A DNA stretch of 34,753 nt from assembly GCF_008017455.1 (NCBI RefSeq), contig NZ_VRTY01000067.1, forward strand, positions 1 through 34,753. Direction: 5' to 3'. The first letter of the stretch is position 1. Each line of letters starts with the position of its first letter. The notes under the pieces are model-generated. The model did no database searches and was not told where the DNA came from. It was given only the letters and a program-made list of their open reading frames with translations. Positions 26,197 through 34,332 of this stretch are shown here, one piece after another. A program made the position numbers and the translations under genes. The DNA is from Pontibacter qinzhouensis (lineage in GTDB: Bacteria > Bacteroidota > Bacteroidia > Cytophagales > Hymenobacteraceae).

Positions 26197-27544
26197 AAAC
26201 TTCCGGCTCCAGTTGCTGCTTCGGCTTCTGGCCCTTTTAATTTGTGTGTACTTGCTGGCTGCCATAAATTTTACGGAAGCCTACAGAGCTACTTATGTGG
26301 GGCTGGTGCTGTTTATCTTGTTGCAGGTTATCCTGCTCATCAGCTTTCAGGAAAAAACCAACCGCCAGGTTATCCGGTTTCTGAACGCGATCCGGTTCGA
26401 TGATTTTACAGAACAGTTTAAGGCTGGCGGTGAGGGTAAAATACACAGCGAACTGGCTATCAGGCTGAACGAAGTGATGAACAAATTCAGAAGCCTGCGA
26501 GCCGACAAAGAGGCGAATCTGCAGTACTATGAGGCCATTGTGCAGCACATCGGCACAGGCATAATTACCTACAAACCAGATGGCACTATTCTGCTGATGA
26601 ACAATGCCGCCAAAAAGCTACTGCAACACAGCCAGGCCAGCCATGTGCAGGACTTGCAGGTGGAGCCAACCGGTAATGCAGCCGGCTTACTGGAACTGGT
26701 GCACGGCGATAAGGTGCTGATGCAGCTAAGGCAGAGCGGTGAATTGGGGCAGCTGTCGGTGCATGTAATGGAGCTCTCCCTGTTGGGCAGCACCATTCGG
26801 CTGGCATCGTTGCAGAACATTCAACCTGAACTGGAAGATAAGGAAATGGAGGCCTGGCACAACCTGATAAAAGTGCTTACCCACGAAATCATGAACTCAG
26901 TTACGCCCATATCGTCGTTGGCGGCCAGTGCCGGCGAGGAGGTAAGCAGCTACACCGATACCACCGCCACAGAGATAACCCTGCTGAAAGAGGAGCTGGA
27001 AGACATAGGACTTTGCCTGCAGACCATCAGTAGAAGGAGCCAGGGCCTCATACATTTTGTAAGCGATTTCCGGAACCTGACAGCGGTAAAAGCGCCGCAC
27101 CTGCAACTCTTTAATGTGGGCGAGCTGCTGAAAGAACTCAGAACCCTGATGCGGGAGCAGATGATGAACCATGGTGTCGTATTTAACCTCGATCTTGCTC
27201 CGCAGAACCTACTCCTGAATGCCGACCGCACCATGGTGGAGCAGGTGCTGATAAACCTTATAAAAAATGCCATGGAGGCAACTCTGGAAGGGGAGCAGCC
27301 AAAGCAGGTAACCGTAAAAGCCTGCCTCGACGAGCGGAGCCGCACCAGCATCGAAATTACCGATAACGGTTCGGGCATGACACCAGAAGCCATGTCGAAA
27401 ATATTTATTCCGTTTTATACGACCAAAAAAACGGGCTCCGGCATTGGCCTCAGCCTCTCCAGGCAAATTATGCGCTTGCACAAAGGCACTATTACCGTGC
27501 AATCGGAACTTGGCCGCGGCACCACCTTCACGCTCAGGTTCTAA
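26186..27544 (+). CDS. Sensor histidine kinase, partner of the NtrC-type regulator
   Basis: 452 residues from ATG 26186; longer upstream readings lie entirely inside the regulator gene. Two membrane helices (about 8-26 and 37-53) with only a short periplasmic loop, so it probably senses a membrane or cytoplasmic signal. A PAS-like segment (about 112-212), the phospho-acceptor H233 (VLTHEIMNSVTP), N-box VEQVLINLIKNAMEAT, G boxes ITDNGSGM and GSGIGLSLSRQIMRLHKG at the C terminus. The NtrB/NtrY-like H-box HEIMNSVTP is typical of kinases that pair with NtrC-type regulators. Confidence 0.95.
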   Translation: MLFKNFRLQLLLRLLALLICVYLLAAINFTEAYRATYVGLVLFILLQVILLISFQEKTNRQVIRFLNAIRFDDFTEQFKAGGEGKIHSELAIRLNEVMNKFRSLRADKEANLQYYEAIVQHIGTGIITYKPDGTILLMNNAAKKLLQHSQASHVQDLQVEPTGNAAGLLELVHGDKVLMQLRQSGELGQLSVHVMELSLLGSTIRLASLQNIQPELEDKEMEAWHNLIKVLTHEIMNSVTPISSLAASAGEEVSSYTDTTATEITLLKEELEDIGLCLQTISRRSQGLIHFVSDFRNLTAVKAPHLQLFNVGELLKELRTLMREQMMNHGVVFNLDLAPQNLLLNADRTMVEQVLINLIKNAMEATLEGEQPKQVTVKACLDERSRTSIEITDNGSGMTPEAMSKIFIPFYTTKKTGSGIGLSLSRQIMRLHKGTITVQSELGRGTTFTLRF

Positions 27545-27861
27545 TTTGCCTTGGCCGTATTTCCTATAATACTCCCGTTCTTACCAGGTCTGGCTTTAGA
27601 TGAACAGCTGTAGGACCTTACCATTTAACTGCAATGGCTAAGTCGAAAACAGCAGATACTTATTTTTACCCTTGACACTAAATAGCCATAGGAAGCTTTG
27701 GAAGGGTATTTTCATTAGAAAAATTTGAGTTAAGGGCCTCCTTCTTGCTTACAAGGTCAGCAGCAGGTAAAAGTTTAGTTAAGTAAAATCACTGGCCGAA
27801 GGTTTCCTCTTTCCTACGCTTCATCGTACTATATGCTAAAGTGTTTTAAGCTGAAGAAAAA
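27545..27861. other. Intergenic, holds interspersed repeat copy 2
   Basis: 317 bp between the kinase and OsmC genes, no coding frame; the repeat at 27665-27725 is the only notable structure. Confidence 0.45.
27665..27725 (+). repeat. Interspersed bipartite repeat, copy 2
   Basis: Block A TTTACCCTTGAC at 27665-27676 and block B at 27696-27725. TACCCTT and AAGGGTA inside the copy are exact complements, so the RNA or DNA could fold into a hairpin. Confidence 0.65.
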
Positions 27862-28320
27862 ATGGCAAAGAGCGAAACAGTTATTGTTAGTGCCGACAGC
27901 ACGGCTGGGTACGTGGCAGAAATAATAGCGGGTGGTAGGAGCATGACCATCGATGAGTCTGCTGTAAAAGACGGGCATAAAACCGGCCCTGACCCAAACG
28001 ATTTTTTATTGAGCGCCCTGGGAGCCTGTACCGTAGTGACCCTGCATATGTACGCCGGCCGAAAAAACTGGCCGCTCGAGCGAGCCGAGGTAAGGCTGCA
28101 GCAAGAAACAGTGCAGGTGCCAGATCCGCTCGCACCCGAAAAACTGGTAAAGAAAATGTTGATTACCAAACAGCTGTTGCTGTTCGGTAACTTAACGGAA
28201 GAGCAACGCCTGAGGCTGGAAGATATTTCGGGAAGATGCCCTGTGCAACGAACCCTGGAGGCTGGGGTGCAGGTGCAGACTTTCCTCGAACCGCTTGTTC
28301 CGTTGCCCGATAAATTATAA
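27862..28320 (+). CDS. OsmC family peroxiredoxin-like protein
   Basis: 152 residues, intact. Two conserved cysteines are visible, C56 in LLSALGACTVVTLHMYAG and C126 in SGRCPVQRTLEAGVQV, as in OsmC/Ohr thiol peroxidases that reduce organic hydroperoxides. Length, the GACT and CPVQ/CPVH-type contexts and the Pro-rich middle match the YhfA/OsmC branch. The cytoplasmic detoxification role is inferred from family. It is convergent with the next gene, 8 bp apart. Confidence 0.88.
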   Translation: MAKSETVIVSADSTAGYVAEIIAGGRSMTIDESAVKDGHKTGPDPNDFLLSALGACTVVTLHMYAGRKNWPLERAEVRLQQETVQVPDPLAPEKLVKKMLITKQLLLFGNLTEEQRLRLEDISGRCPVQRTLEAGVQVQTFLEPLVPLPDKL

Positions 28321-28328
28321 AGATAAAC

Positions 28329-29189
28329 TTAGGCAACCTGTTTTTCCAGCTCAAAGTACTCCTCCAGCGTTAGTACACCCAGGGGCGGCGCTAAAAAATC
28401 TTCTTTGTTAACCTCTACGAAAAAAGCCATTTTGTCGTAGAGGTTACGCTGTAGAAGTTTGATAACCGGCATAACCAGCATAAGTACAAAATATGGGATT
28501 TTGGGCACCAACCCTTTGTGGCCAGCTAACTTGCAAGATAGCCTGATAAGCCCGGAGCGGGTGTAGATGCGCCTGCCTCCAATGGCGATTACCTGCGGTG
28601 GCTGCCCAATGGCGGCAACAGAGGCACAGGCAACTTCACCTTCATAAACTGGGTTTATCCGCTTGTCGCCTTTGCCAATGTGCCCGATCAAACCTTTCGA
28701 TGCTAATGCTGTTTTTTCTTTAAACGCCGAAAATAAGGCAGTTGGCTCCAGAATGGTGTGGTTGATAGGGCTTTGTTTCAGGACTTCGGCAAAATCGGCG
28801 TGGGCTTTAAAATAGGCCAGGTGCGGATAATGCGCCGCAGCAAAAGCCGAAATGTACAGAAACTGCTGTACGCCTGCCTTTTCGGCTTCGGCCAGCAAAT
28901 TCAGGTTCGCCAGAAAATCAACATCCCTGAAGGTGGCTTTGCATTTGTCTTTCAGGCTTAGACTTTTACCGATGGCAGATATCACCACATCTACACCATC
29001 GCACACTCCTTTCAAAGCTTGCTCTTCAGAGGCATCAGCCACAAAAATTTCGTCGGGGGCTGGAGTAAGTGTAGTTGCTTTGCTTCTGTTGCGGGCGAGT
29101 ACTTTAACATAGTACCCCTGCTGCTTCAGTTCCTGAAACAAATGAACCCCCAGATTTCCGGTAGCTCCTGCCAATAAAATTGTTTTCAT
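28329..29189 (-). CDS. NAD(P)-binding atypical SDR / NmrA-like protein
   Basis: 286 residues. The Rossmann motif GATGNLG (8-14) is of the atypical SDR class rather than the classical TGxxxGxG. It continues with VDVVISAIGKSLSL, FLYISAFAA and a C-terminal NADP-type region. No catalytic YxxxK pair stands out, so a role as redox sensor or complex chaperone is as likely as an enzyme. An upstream palindrome (29236-29251) may be an operator. Confidence 0.82.
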   Translation of the reverse strand: MKTILLAGATGNLGVHLFQELKQQGYYVKVLARNRSKATTLTPAPDEIFVADASEEQALKGVCDGVDVVISAIGKSLSLKDKCKATFRDVDFLANLNLLAEAEKAGVQQFLYISAFAAAHYPHLAYFKAHADFAEVLKQSPINHTILEPTALFSAFKEKTALASKGLIGHIGKGDKRINPVYEGEVACASVAAIGQPPQVIAIGGRRIYTRSGLIRLSCKLAGHKGLVPKIPYFVLMLVMPVIKLLQRNLYDKMAFFVEVNKEDFLAPPLGVLTLEEYFELEKQVA

Positions 29190-29489
29190 AGGCTCCTAAG
29201 AGAGTGTTGTTTAGGTAAATATATAAACTAACAAGCGTTATTGCAATAACGAGTAAACAGCTGGCAGGCTATAGCTTTGGCAGCTTCTGCCGTAAATAAA
29301 TTGTTTAAACTTTAACAAGGTTGGTAAATAGGAGAATAGGAGATGGGGCAAGTGGTTCGGGTTTTCTTTTTTGCAATTTTTGTGTGCGAAAACAAGATTT
29401 TAATCGCGTCTGACTATCTTAGTACATCAAACAACCAGAAAGTAGAGGGGCAGTGGCACCAGGCGCTAAACCAACACTCAGTTTAATTC
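29190..29489. other. Divergent intergenic region
   Basis: About 300 bp between two divergent genes; contains a 16-bp palindrome and AT-rich promoter-like sequence on both sides, no gene. Confidence 0.45.
29236..29251. promoter_or_regulatory. 16-bp perfect palindrome, possible operator
   Basis: CGTTATTGCAATAACG, about 47 bp upstream of the SDR start codon and just upstream of a TATATTTA sequence resembling the Bacteroidota -7 box; the position suits a dimeric repressor. Confidence 0.4.
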
Positions 29490-30818
29490 ATGTTTAAAAA
29501 TAAGGTTTCTATTCTACTTTTGTCGGGCATGCTGGCAGGGGGTATAAGTGGGTGTGTTCCACTGGAGCAGCAAGGGCAGGGCTATGGCAGCAGCAGCACC
29601 ACGCAGGCAACGCTGCGCTACGAAGATTTTATTTACGACGAGAGCATCCGGTCGGTACAGTGCTACCGCGCCTCCGGCACCCCTGAGGAGGTGCTGAACC
29701 CGGCGGTGCTGCCGCTTACGCAGGAGCAGCCAGTGATGTTAAAGTTCGACAGGGTAAATGCGGGGCCGCAGCGGTTACTCGTAAAAGTGCACCACTGCAA
29801 CGCCAACTGGACTCCATCGGGGCTAAACGTGACGCAGTACCTCAACGATTTCAATGAGTTTTTTATAACTGATGTTCAGAACTCGGTTAGTACGCGGGTG
29901 CCGTATGTGCACTATACTTTTCGGGTGCCACGGGTAAAGATAAGCGGCAACTATGTAGTAGAAGTAACAGAGGAAGGCGGTAACGTGCTGCTGAGCCGCA
30001 GAATGCTCGTGTACGAAAACGCTGTAGCAGTAGCTGCCAAACTGGGTGCTCCGGCTGGGCCGTCAGGTCGGTTTTCGAGGCAGCCAGTTGAGTTCAACAT
30101 TTTCTACAAAGATTTTCCGCTGGTAAACCCTGCGCAGGAAATAAAGGTGGTGATGCGCCAGAACCACCGCTGGGATAATGCCAAATCGTATCCGCAGCCA
30201 ACATTTGTGCGCGACGAAGCTCGCAGGTTAGAATACGTGTTCTTCGAACCTAAAGATCATTTTATGGGGCTGAGCGAGTTTCGGGTGTTCGATACCCGCA
30301 GCATCCGTTTCAGGGGGCTTGGCGTGCAGGGCATTAACCTGGAGGCCAACCCGATTGTGGTAAACCTGCAGCAAGACAAAACTCGCCAGGGAGAAGTTTA
30401 CAGCCAGGACCCCGATGCTGATGGCAAACTGCTCTTCGGGAACCGGGAGTATGGCAACGGAGATGTTAACGGCGACTACGCCTGGGTTGAGTTTGAGCTT
30501 CGGGCACCGGAGGAGACAAAAGGAAACGTATACCTGCAAGGTGCCCTAACCGACTGGCGCTTAACAGAGCAGGCCCGCATGCGCTACAACCAGGAACGTG
30601 GCGCCTATGTGGGTCGCCTGCTCCTGAAACAGGGTTACTATAACTACTACTATGCCCTAGCAGGCGGTGCAGGTACCGAAGCCGATGCCAGCTACTTCGA
30701 GGGCAGCCATTTCGGCACGGGCAACACCTACGATATTTTGGTATACTACCGGCCCCCCGGCACCCGCGCCGACAGGCTGGTGGGTTACGAAGAAATCGGG
30801 TATAACAGGAAGTTTTAG
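29490..30818 (+). CDS. Type IX secretion system plug-domain lipoprotein (DUF5103)
   Basis: 442 residues with a lipoprotein signal, lipobox GISGC (Cys 22). The body matches the DUF5103 pattern: YEDFIYDESIRSVQCYR, FDRVNAGPQRLLVKVHHCNA, then NWTPSGLNVTQYLNDFNEFF and a long beta-rich C-terminal domain ending YRPPGTRADRLVGYEEIGYN. DUF5103 proteins are the Plug that closes the SprA translocon of the type IX secretion system and are anchored in the outer membrane. No other T9SS genes lie near, which is normal because T9SS genes are scattered. Confidence 0.88.
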   Translation: MFKNKVSILLLSGMLAGGISGCVPLEQQGQGYGSSSTTQATLRYEDFIYDESIRSVQCYRASGTPEEVLNPAVLPLTQEQPVMLKFDRVNAGPQRLLVKVHHCNANWTPSGLNVTQYLNDFNEFFITDVQNSVSTRVPYVHYTFRVPRVKISGNYVVEVTEEGGNVLLSRRMLVYENAVAVAAKLGAPAGPSGRFSRQPVEFNIFYKDFPLVNPAQEIKVVMRQNHRWDNAKSYPQPTFVRDEARRLEYVFFEPKDHFMGLSEFRVFDTRSIRFRGLGVQGINLEANPIVVNLQQDKTRQGEVYSQDPDADGKLLFGNREYGNGDVNGDYAWVEFELRAPEETKGNVYLQGALTDWRLTEQARMRYNQERGAYVGRLLLKQGYYNYYYALAGGAGTEADASYFEGSHFGTGNTYDILVYYRPPGTRADRLVGYEEIGYNRKF

Positions 30819-30851
30819 AGGAGGTTTCGACTGTTTTACATAAACGAGAGC

Positions 30852-31511
30852 ATGGCAGACGAAGCTTTTTCAGTATTCAAAAAATTTCCGGAGATGCAGC
30901 AGGCAAAAGAGCTTGCGCATTTCTTACAGCAACACGGTCTGGCAGTGCTAGTGGCAGATAATTCGCCTGTTGTAGACCTTACCTTTACAGGAAACCATTT
31001 GCAGAGCCAGTTTGAGGTTAAAATACCTGCTTCAGATTTCTCAAGAGCACAAAAGATGCTGGAAGAGCGTGTGGCAAAAGATCTGGATAGCGTAGACGAA
31101 AGCCATTACCTTTTCTCCTTCTCAGACGAGGAACTGTACGATGTCTTGTTGAAATCTGATGAATGGACTGAGTTCGATTTCCTGCTGGCAAAGAAGATTC
31201 TTAAATCGAGAGGGCAGGAGGTGAATGATGCTTTGATCGCTTCTCTGAAAAAGCAACGCCTGCTGGACTTATCGACACCAGAGGAAGGTCAGCAAGCCTG
31301 GATTTTTTTGGGTTACTTGCTTTCGCTACTGGGTGGTTTTCTGGGGATGTGTATCGGGTGGTTTTTGTGGAAACAGAAAAAGACGTTGCCAAATGGACAA
31401 AAAGTTTACGCCTATACAGCTCCGGATCGTAAACATGGGAGAAATATGTTTTTTATCGGGGTTATTGTTTTCTCAATCGTATTTGCAGTTAAATTGTTAA
31501 ACGCCCTTTAA
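30852..31511 (+). CDS. Hypothetical protein, DUF2007-like N-terminus with two C-terminal membrane helices
   Basis: 219 residues. The N-terminal part (about 1-80; FKKFPEMQQAKELAHFLQQH, DFSRAQKMLEERV) resembles DUF2007-type putative signal-transducing domains. The middle is acidic and helical. Two membrane helices stand at the end: LGYLLSLLGGFLGMCIGWFL (about 151-170) and MFFIGVIVFSIVFAVKLL (about 199-216). It follows the plug gene by 33 bp on the same strand; the function is unknown. Confidence 0.6.
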   Translation: MADEAFSVFKKFPEMQQAKELAHFLQQHGLAVLVADNSPVVDLTFTGNHLQSQFEVKIPASDFSRAQKMLEERVAKDLDSVDESHYLFSFSDEELYDVLLKSDEWTEFDFLLAKKILKSRGQEVNDALIASLKKQRLLDLSTPEEGQQAWIFLGYLLSLLGGFLGMCIGWFLWKQKKTLPNGQKVYAYTAPDRKHGRNMFFIGVIVFSIVFAVKLLNAL

Positions 31512-31546
31512 CTTTTATTTTTTTGTACAGCCATTAATATGATCAT

Positions 31547-31840
31547 ATGTCAGCATTTGTAGTAGTAGAAATCGAGATAACAGACCCAGTGGCTTACGAA
31601 GAGTATAAACTTTATACACCTGGTTCTATTGCCGCCTACGACGGTAAATTTGTGGTGCGTGGTGGCAGCACCGAGAGTCTGGAGGGTAACTGGAATCCGC
31701 AACGCCTGGTAGTGCTTGAATTTCCGACGGTGGAGCGGGCCAGGGAGTGGTGGAACTCACCTGAATACGCAAAGGCCAAAGGAATAAGACAACGAGCCGC
31801 TCATACCAAAATGCTGGTAGTGGAGGGGTTTGAGCAGTAG
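31547..31840 (+). CDS. DUF1330 domain protein
   Basis: 97 residues, ferredoxin-like dimeric alpha-beta barrel pattern: ITDPVAYEEYKLYTPGSIA, YDGKFVVRGGSTESLEGNW, RLVVLEFPTVERAREWWNS and the C-terminal EYAKAKGIRQRAAHTKMLVV. All family landmarks are present. The role is unknown; the fold suggests a small cytoplasmic dimer. Confidence 0.85.
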   Translation: MSAFVVVEIEITDPVAYEEYKLYTPGSIAAYDGKFVVRGGSTESLEGNWNPQRLVVLEFPTVERAREWWNSPEYAKAKGIRQRAAHTKMLVVEGFEQ

Positions 31841-31856
31841 GTAGATGTTCTGATTT

Positions 31857-31916
31857 TTAAATTATTCAAATGAAATAGCCCTTCAGAAGCCTTTTTGGCG
31901 TTTTTCTGTCAAGGGT
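31857..31916 (-). repeat. Interspersed bipartite repeat, copy 3 (minus strand)
   Basis: Reading the minus strand from 31916, ACCCTTGAC (31916-31908) is followed at the same 42-nt distance by TTCATTTGAATAATT (31874-31860). It lies between two convergent genes, so it is not in a promoter position. Confidence 0.6.
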
Positions 31917-32077
31917 TCTATTCGTGCGGAAATTAAATTTCTGCAGTTTGTTTAATCTTAAAATGGGTGAGCTTCGAGAATCCAGGCATCAACTAAATAT
32001 CGAGACTCAAGGTTTCTTCACCTGTTGAAAGCTTAGATATCGGATAAGACTTTAAGAAATATTTTGGAATCATCATC

Positions 32078-32129
32078 CCTCCACAAAATAGAAAGGCAGC
32101 CCTAAAGCTGCCTTTCTATTTTGTGGAGG
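32078..32129 (-). terminator. Long terminator of ychF
   Basis: 23-bp perfect stem (32078-32100 with 32107-32129) and a 6-nt loop, ending 10 bp after the ychF stop; it also lies beyond DUF1330 on plus, so it can stop both converging transcripts. Confidence 0.8.
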
Positions 32130-32138
32130 ATAAAAAAC

Positions 32139-33236
32139 TTATACGTTGAAACGGAAGTGCATAATGTCGCCGTCCTGCACCACGTACTCTTTTCCTTCAA
32201 CAGCCATTTTGCCGGCTTCCTTAATTTTTGCTTCGGTTTTGTATTCCTGGTAATCCTTCAGTTTAATAACCTCGGCACGGATAAAGCCTTTTTCGAAATC
32301 GGTGTGAATAACGCCAGCTGCCTGTGGTGCTTTCCAGCCGCGGCCAATAGTCCAGGCGCGAACTTCTTTTACACCAGCTGTAAAGTAGGTTACCAGGTTC
32401 AGCAACTGGTAAGAAGCACGGATCAGTTTATTCAAGCCGGATTCGGTCAGGCCGTATTCTGCCAGAAACATCTCCTTTTCTTCCGGGTCAGTCAGTTCTG
32501 CAATCTGAGCTTCTATAGAAGCGCTAATTAATACCACCTGGGCATTTTCGTCTTTTACGTGTTCGGCCAGCGCTTTTGAGAACTCGTTACCAGAGTTCAT
32601 GGAGTTCTCATCTACATTAGCGGCGTAAATAACCGGCTTCTCGGTGAGCAGGTTCAGGTCTTCAACGGCTTCTTTATCTTCGTCGGTAGCATCAAGAGAC
32701 CTAACGCTCAGGCCTGCTTCCAGGTGGGCTTTGTATTTCTCGAGGCTGGCAAATTCTTTTTTGGCTTTGGCATCGCCGGCTTTGGCAGATCGTTGTACCT
32801 TCAGCAACTTCTTCTCAACCGATTCCAGGTCTTTGAGTTGCAGTTCAGTGTCAATAATTTCTTTATCGGAAATTGGGTCTACTTTACCGGCAACGTGCAC
32901 AATGTTAGGGTCTTCGAAGCAGCGAACCACGTGAATAATAGCATCTACCTCGCGTATGTTAGCCAGGAACTTATTGCCGAGGCCTTCGCCTTTACTGGCT
33001 CCCTTTACAAGGCCCGCAATGTCTACAAACTCTATCACGGTAGGCAGCACCCGCTCGGGGTGTACCAGTTCCTCCAGTATTTCCAGGCGCTCGTCGGGCA
33101 CGGTAATTATACCCACGTTTGGCTCTATGGTACAAAAAGGATAGTTGGCAGATTCTGCCTTCGCATTAGAAATAGCGTTAAACAAGGTAGACTTACCAAC
33201 ATTTGGCAGTCCTACAATTCCGCATCTGAGTCCCAT
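32139..33236 (-). CDS. ychF: Ribosome-associated ATPase YchF (OLA1 family)
   Basis: 365 residues, full length. P-loop GLPNVGKS near the N terminus, NxxD-type region altered as expected for the ATP-specific Obg relative, DIAGLVKGASKGEGLGNKFL (switch II G-rich stretch), a coiled-coil middle and a C-terminal TGS domain with QAAGVIHTDFEKGFIRAEV. YchF binds ribosomes and takes part in stress and catalase regulation. A matching promoter lies just upstream. Confidence 0.97.
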   Translation of the reverse strand: MGLRCGIVGLPNVGKSTLFNAISNAKAESANYPFCTIEPNVGIITVPDERLEILEELVHPERVLPTVIEFVDIAGLVKGASKGEGLGNKFLANIREVDAIIHVVRCFEDPNIVHVAGKVDPISDKEIIDTELQLKDLESVEKKLLKVQRSAKAGDAKAKKEFASLEKYKAHLEAGLSVRSLDATDEDKEAVEDLNLLTEKPVIYAANVDENSMNSGNEFSKALAEHVKDENAQVVLISASIEAQIAELTDPEEKEMFLAEYGLTESGLNKLIRASYQLLNLVTYFTAGVKEVRAWTIGRGWKAPQAAGVIHTDFEKGFIRAEVIKLKDYQEYKTEAKIKEAGKMAVEGKEYVVQDGDIMHFRFNV

Positions 33237-33261
33237 TCAAATAATCTTTTTTATCAGGGCG

Positions 33262-33295
33262 CAAATATACAACAATTTAGGGAGCAAAGCGCAAC
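33262..33295 (-). promoter_or_regulatory. Promoter of ychF
   Basis: Minus strand TATATTTG (33269-33262) matches TAnnTTTG, with a TTG 22 nt upstream (33294-33292) as -33 box; about 25 bp before the ATG. Confidence 0.6.
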
Positions 33296-33390
33296 TGGCG
33301 AAAACTGCTTCAGATAAGTAAATGCGCTGTGCAGGTTGCAGAATTTGTGTGGCACCGGGTGCAGGCATGCCAAATCAGCTAAAAACAAAA

Positions 33391-33417
33391 AAAGCTTACG
33401 AAATTAACGTAAGCTTT
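33391..33417 (-). terminator. Terminator of the PUR-family gene
   Basis: AAAGCTTACG (33391-33400) with CGTAAGCTTT (33408-33417), 10-bp stem; on the minus strand it is followed by TTTTTGTTTTTAG. Confidence 0.7.
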
Positions 33418-33444
33418 ATAATAATATCTTTTCAGGCTAGGAGC

Positions 33445-33774
33445 CTATTCCCATTTCAATTCATCATCAAACGATGGCTCTGGTTCTGCCACAGGTGCCT
33501 CTAATGCGGCCAGGGCTTCCTCTGTCAGTAACTCCGACTTAACGTGGTCAATGGTTCCCTGCAGTGCTTCCATAAACTTAGCGAAATCCTCTTTGTAAAG
33601 GAAGATCTTGTGTTTCTCATAAGAGAATGTCTCATCCTTAAATTTCCTCTTGCTCTCCGTAATGGTCACGTAATAATCGTTCGAGCGTGTTGACTTCACA
33701 TCGAAGAAATACGTTCTCTTTCCTGCTCTAACTCTTTGGGAAAAAATTTCTGCTTTTTCGTTGTTCTCTTCCAC
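33445..33774 (-). CDS. PUR-family single-stranded nucleic-acid-binding protein (DUF3276)
   Basis: 109 residues: RVRAGKRTYFFDVKSTRSND, YYVTITESKRKFKDETFSYE and KIFLYKEDFAKFMEAL, the beta-beta-beta-beta-alpha PUR repeat. DUF3276 proteins are nearly restricted to Bacteroidota and resemble eukaryotic PUR-alpha RNA/DNA binders. The acidic N- and C-terminal tails are as usual. Confidence 0.9.
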   Translation of the reverse strand: MEENNEKAEIFSQRVRAGKRTYFFDVKSTRSNDYYVTITESKRKFKDETFSYEKHKIFLYKEDFAKFMEALQGTIDHVKSELLTEEALAALEAPVAEPEPSFDDELKWE

Positions 33775-33855
33775 CGTTTAATAGACGTTAAATTCCACTT
33801 AATGAACCTAAAAGTAACATATTGTTCTGATATATAAAAACTTTTGAATTTAAAA

Positions 33856-33883
33856 TTTGATAAAAAAAATTACACTATATTTG
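33856..33883 (+). promoter_or_regulatory. Promoter of the RlpA-like gene
   Basis: TTTG (33856-33859), 16 nt, then TATATTTG (33876-33883), fitting TTTG/TAnnTTTG with slightly short spacing; the ATG is 23 bp further. Confidence 0.5.
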
Positions 33884-33906
33884 AGACGGACCAATTATAG
33901 TATAGC

Positions 33907-34323
33907 ATGAATATAAATTCGATTATACTAGTATGTGTTTTCTTTTTTATGTCTGGTAGTAAAGTTTATATCGCCGATGGTAAAGCCTCTTTTTACTCCG
34001 ACAAAATGCAGGGCCGCCCCACCGCCAGTGGCGAGCGCTACGACAAAACCCAGCTGACGGCAGCACATGCCTCGCTTCCGTTTAACACGCGCGTGCTGGT
34101 AACCAACACCCGAAATGGTAAGAGTGTGGTGGTGAAGGTGAATGACCGTATGTCGCGCTCCCGCCACACTATTATAGATGTATCCAGGGCGGCGGCGCTG
34201 CAGCTAGACCTCGTAAGAGAAGGTGTGGGAACCGTGCGGGTAAAGGAACTGAAAGATAGCGACCTCCCACAACAAGAAGCGCCTTTAGCCGTTTCAGAAG
34301 CTGAAGCTACCACCAAAGAATAA
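33907..34323 (+). CDS. RlpA-like double-psi beta-barrel protein
   Basis: 138 residues. A short hydrophobic N terminus (IILVCVFFFMSGSKVYI) acts as signal peptide; no lipobox. The DPBB domain has the RlpA hallmarks GKASFYSDKMQGRPTASGER, LPFNTRVLVTNTRNGKSVVV, VNDRMSRSRHTIIDVSRAAA and a conserved Asp near VNDR. RlpA proteins cleave or bind denuded peptidoglycan at septa; here the SPOR domain is absent. The DUF58 gene begins 9 bp later, so they are probably co-transcribed. Confidence 0.88.
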   Translation: MNINSIILVCVFFFMSGSKVYIADGKASFYSDKMQGRPTASGERYDKTQLTAAHASLPFNTRVLVTNTRNGKSVVVKVNDRMSRSRHTIIDVSRAAALQLDLVREGVGTVRVKELKDSDLPQQEAPLAVSEAEATTKE

Positions 34324-34332
34324 ACTCCGCGC

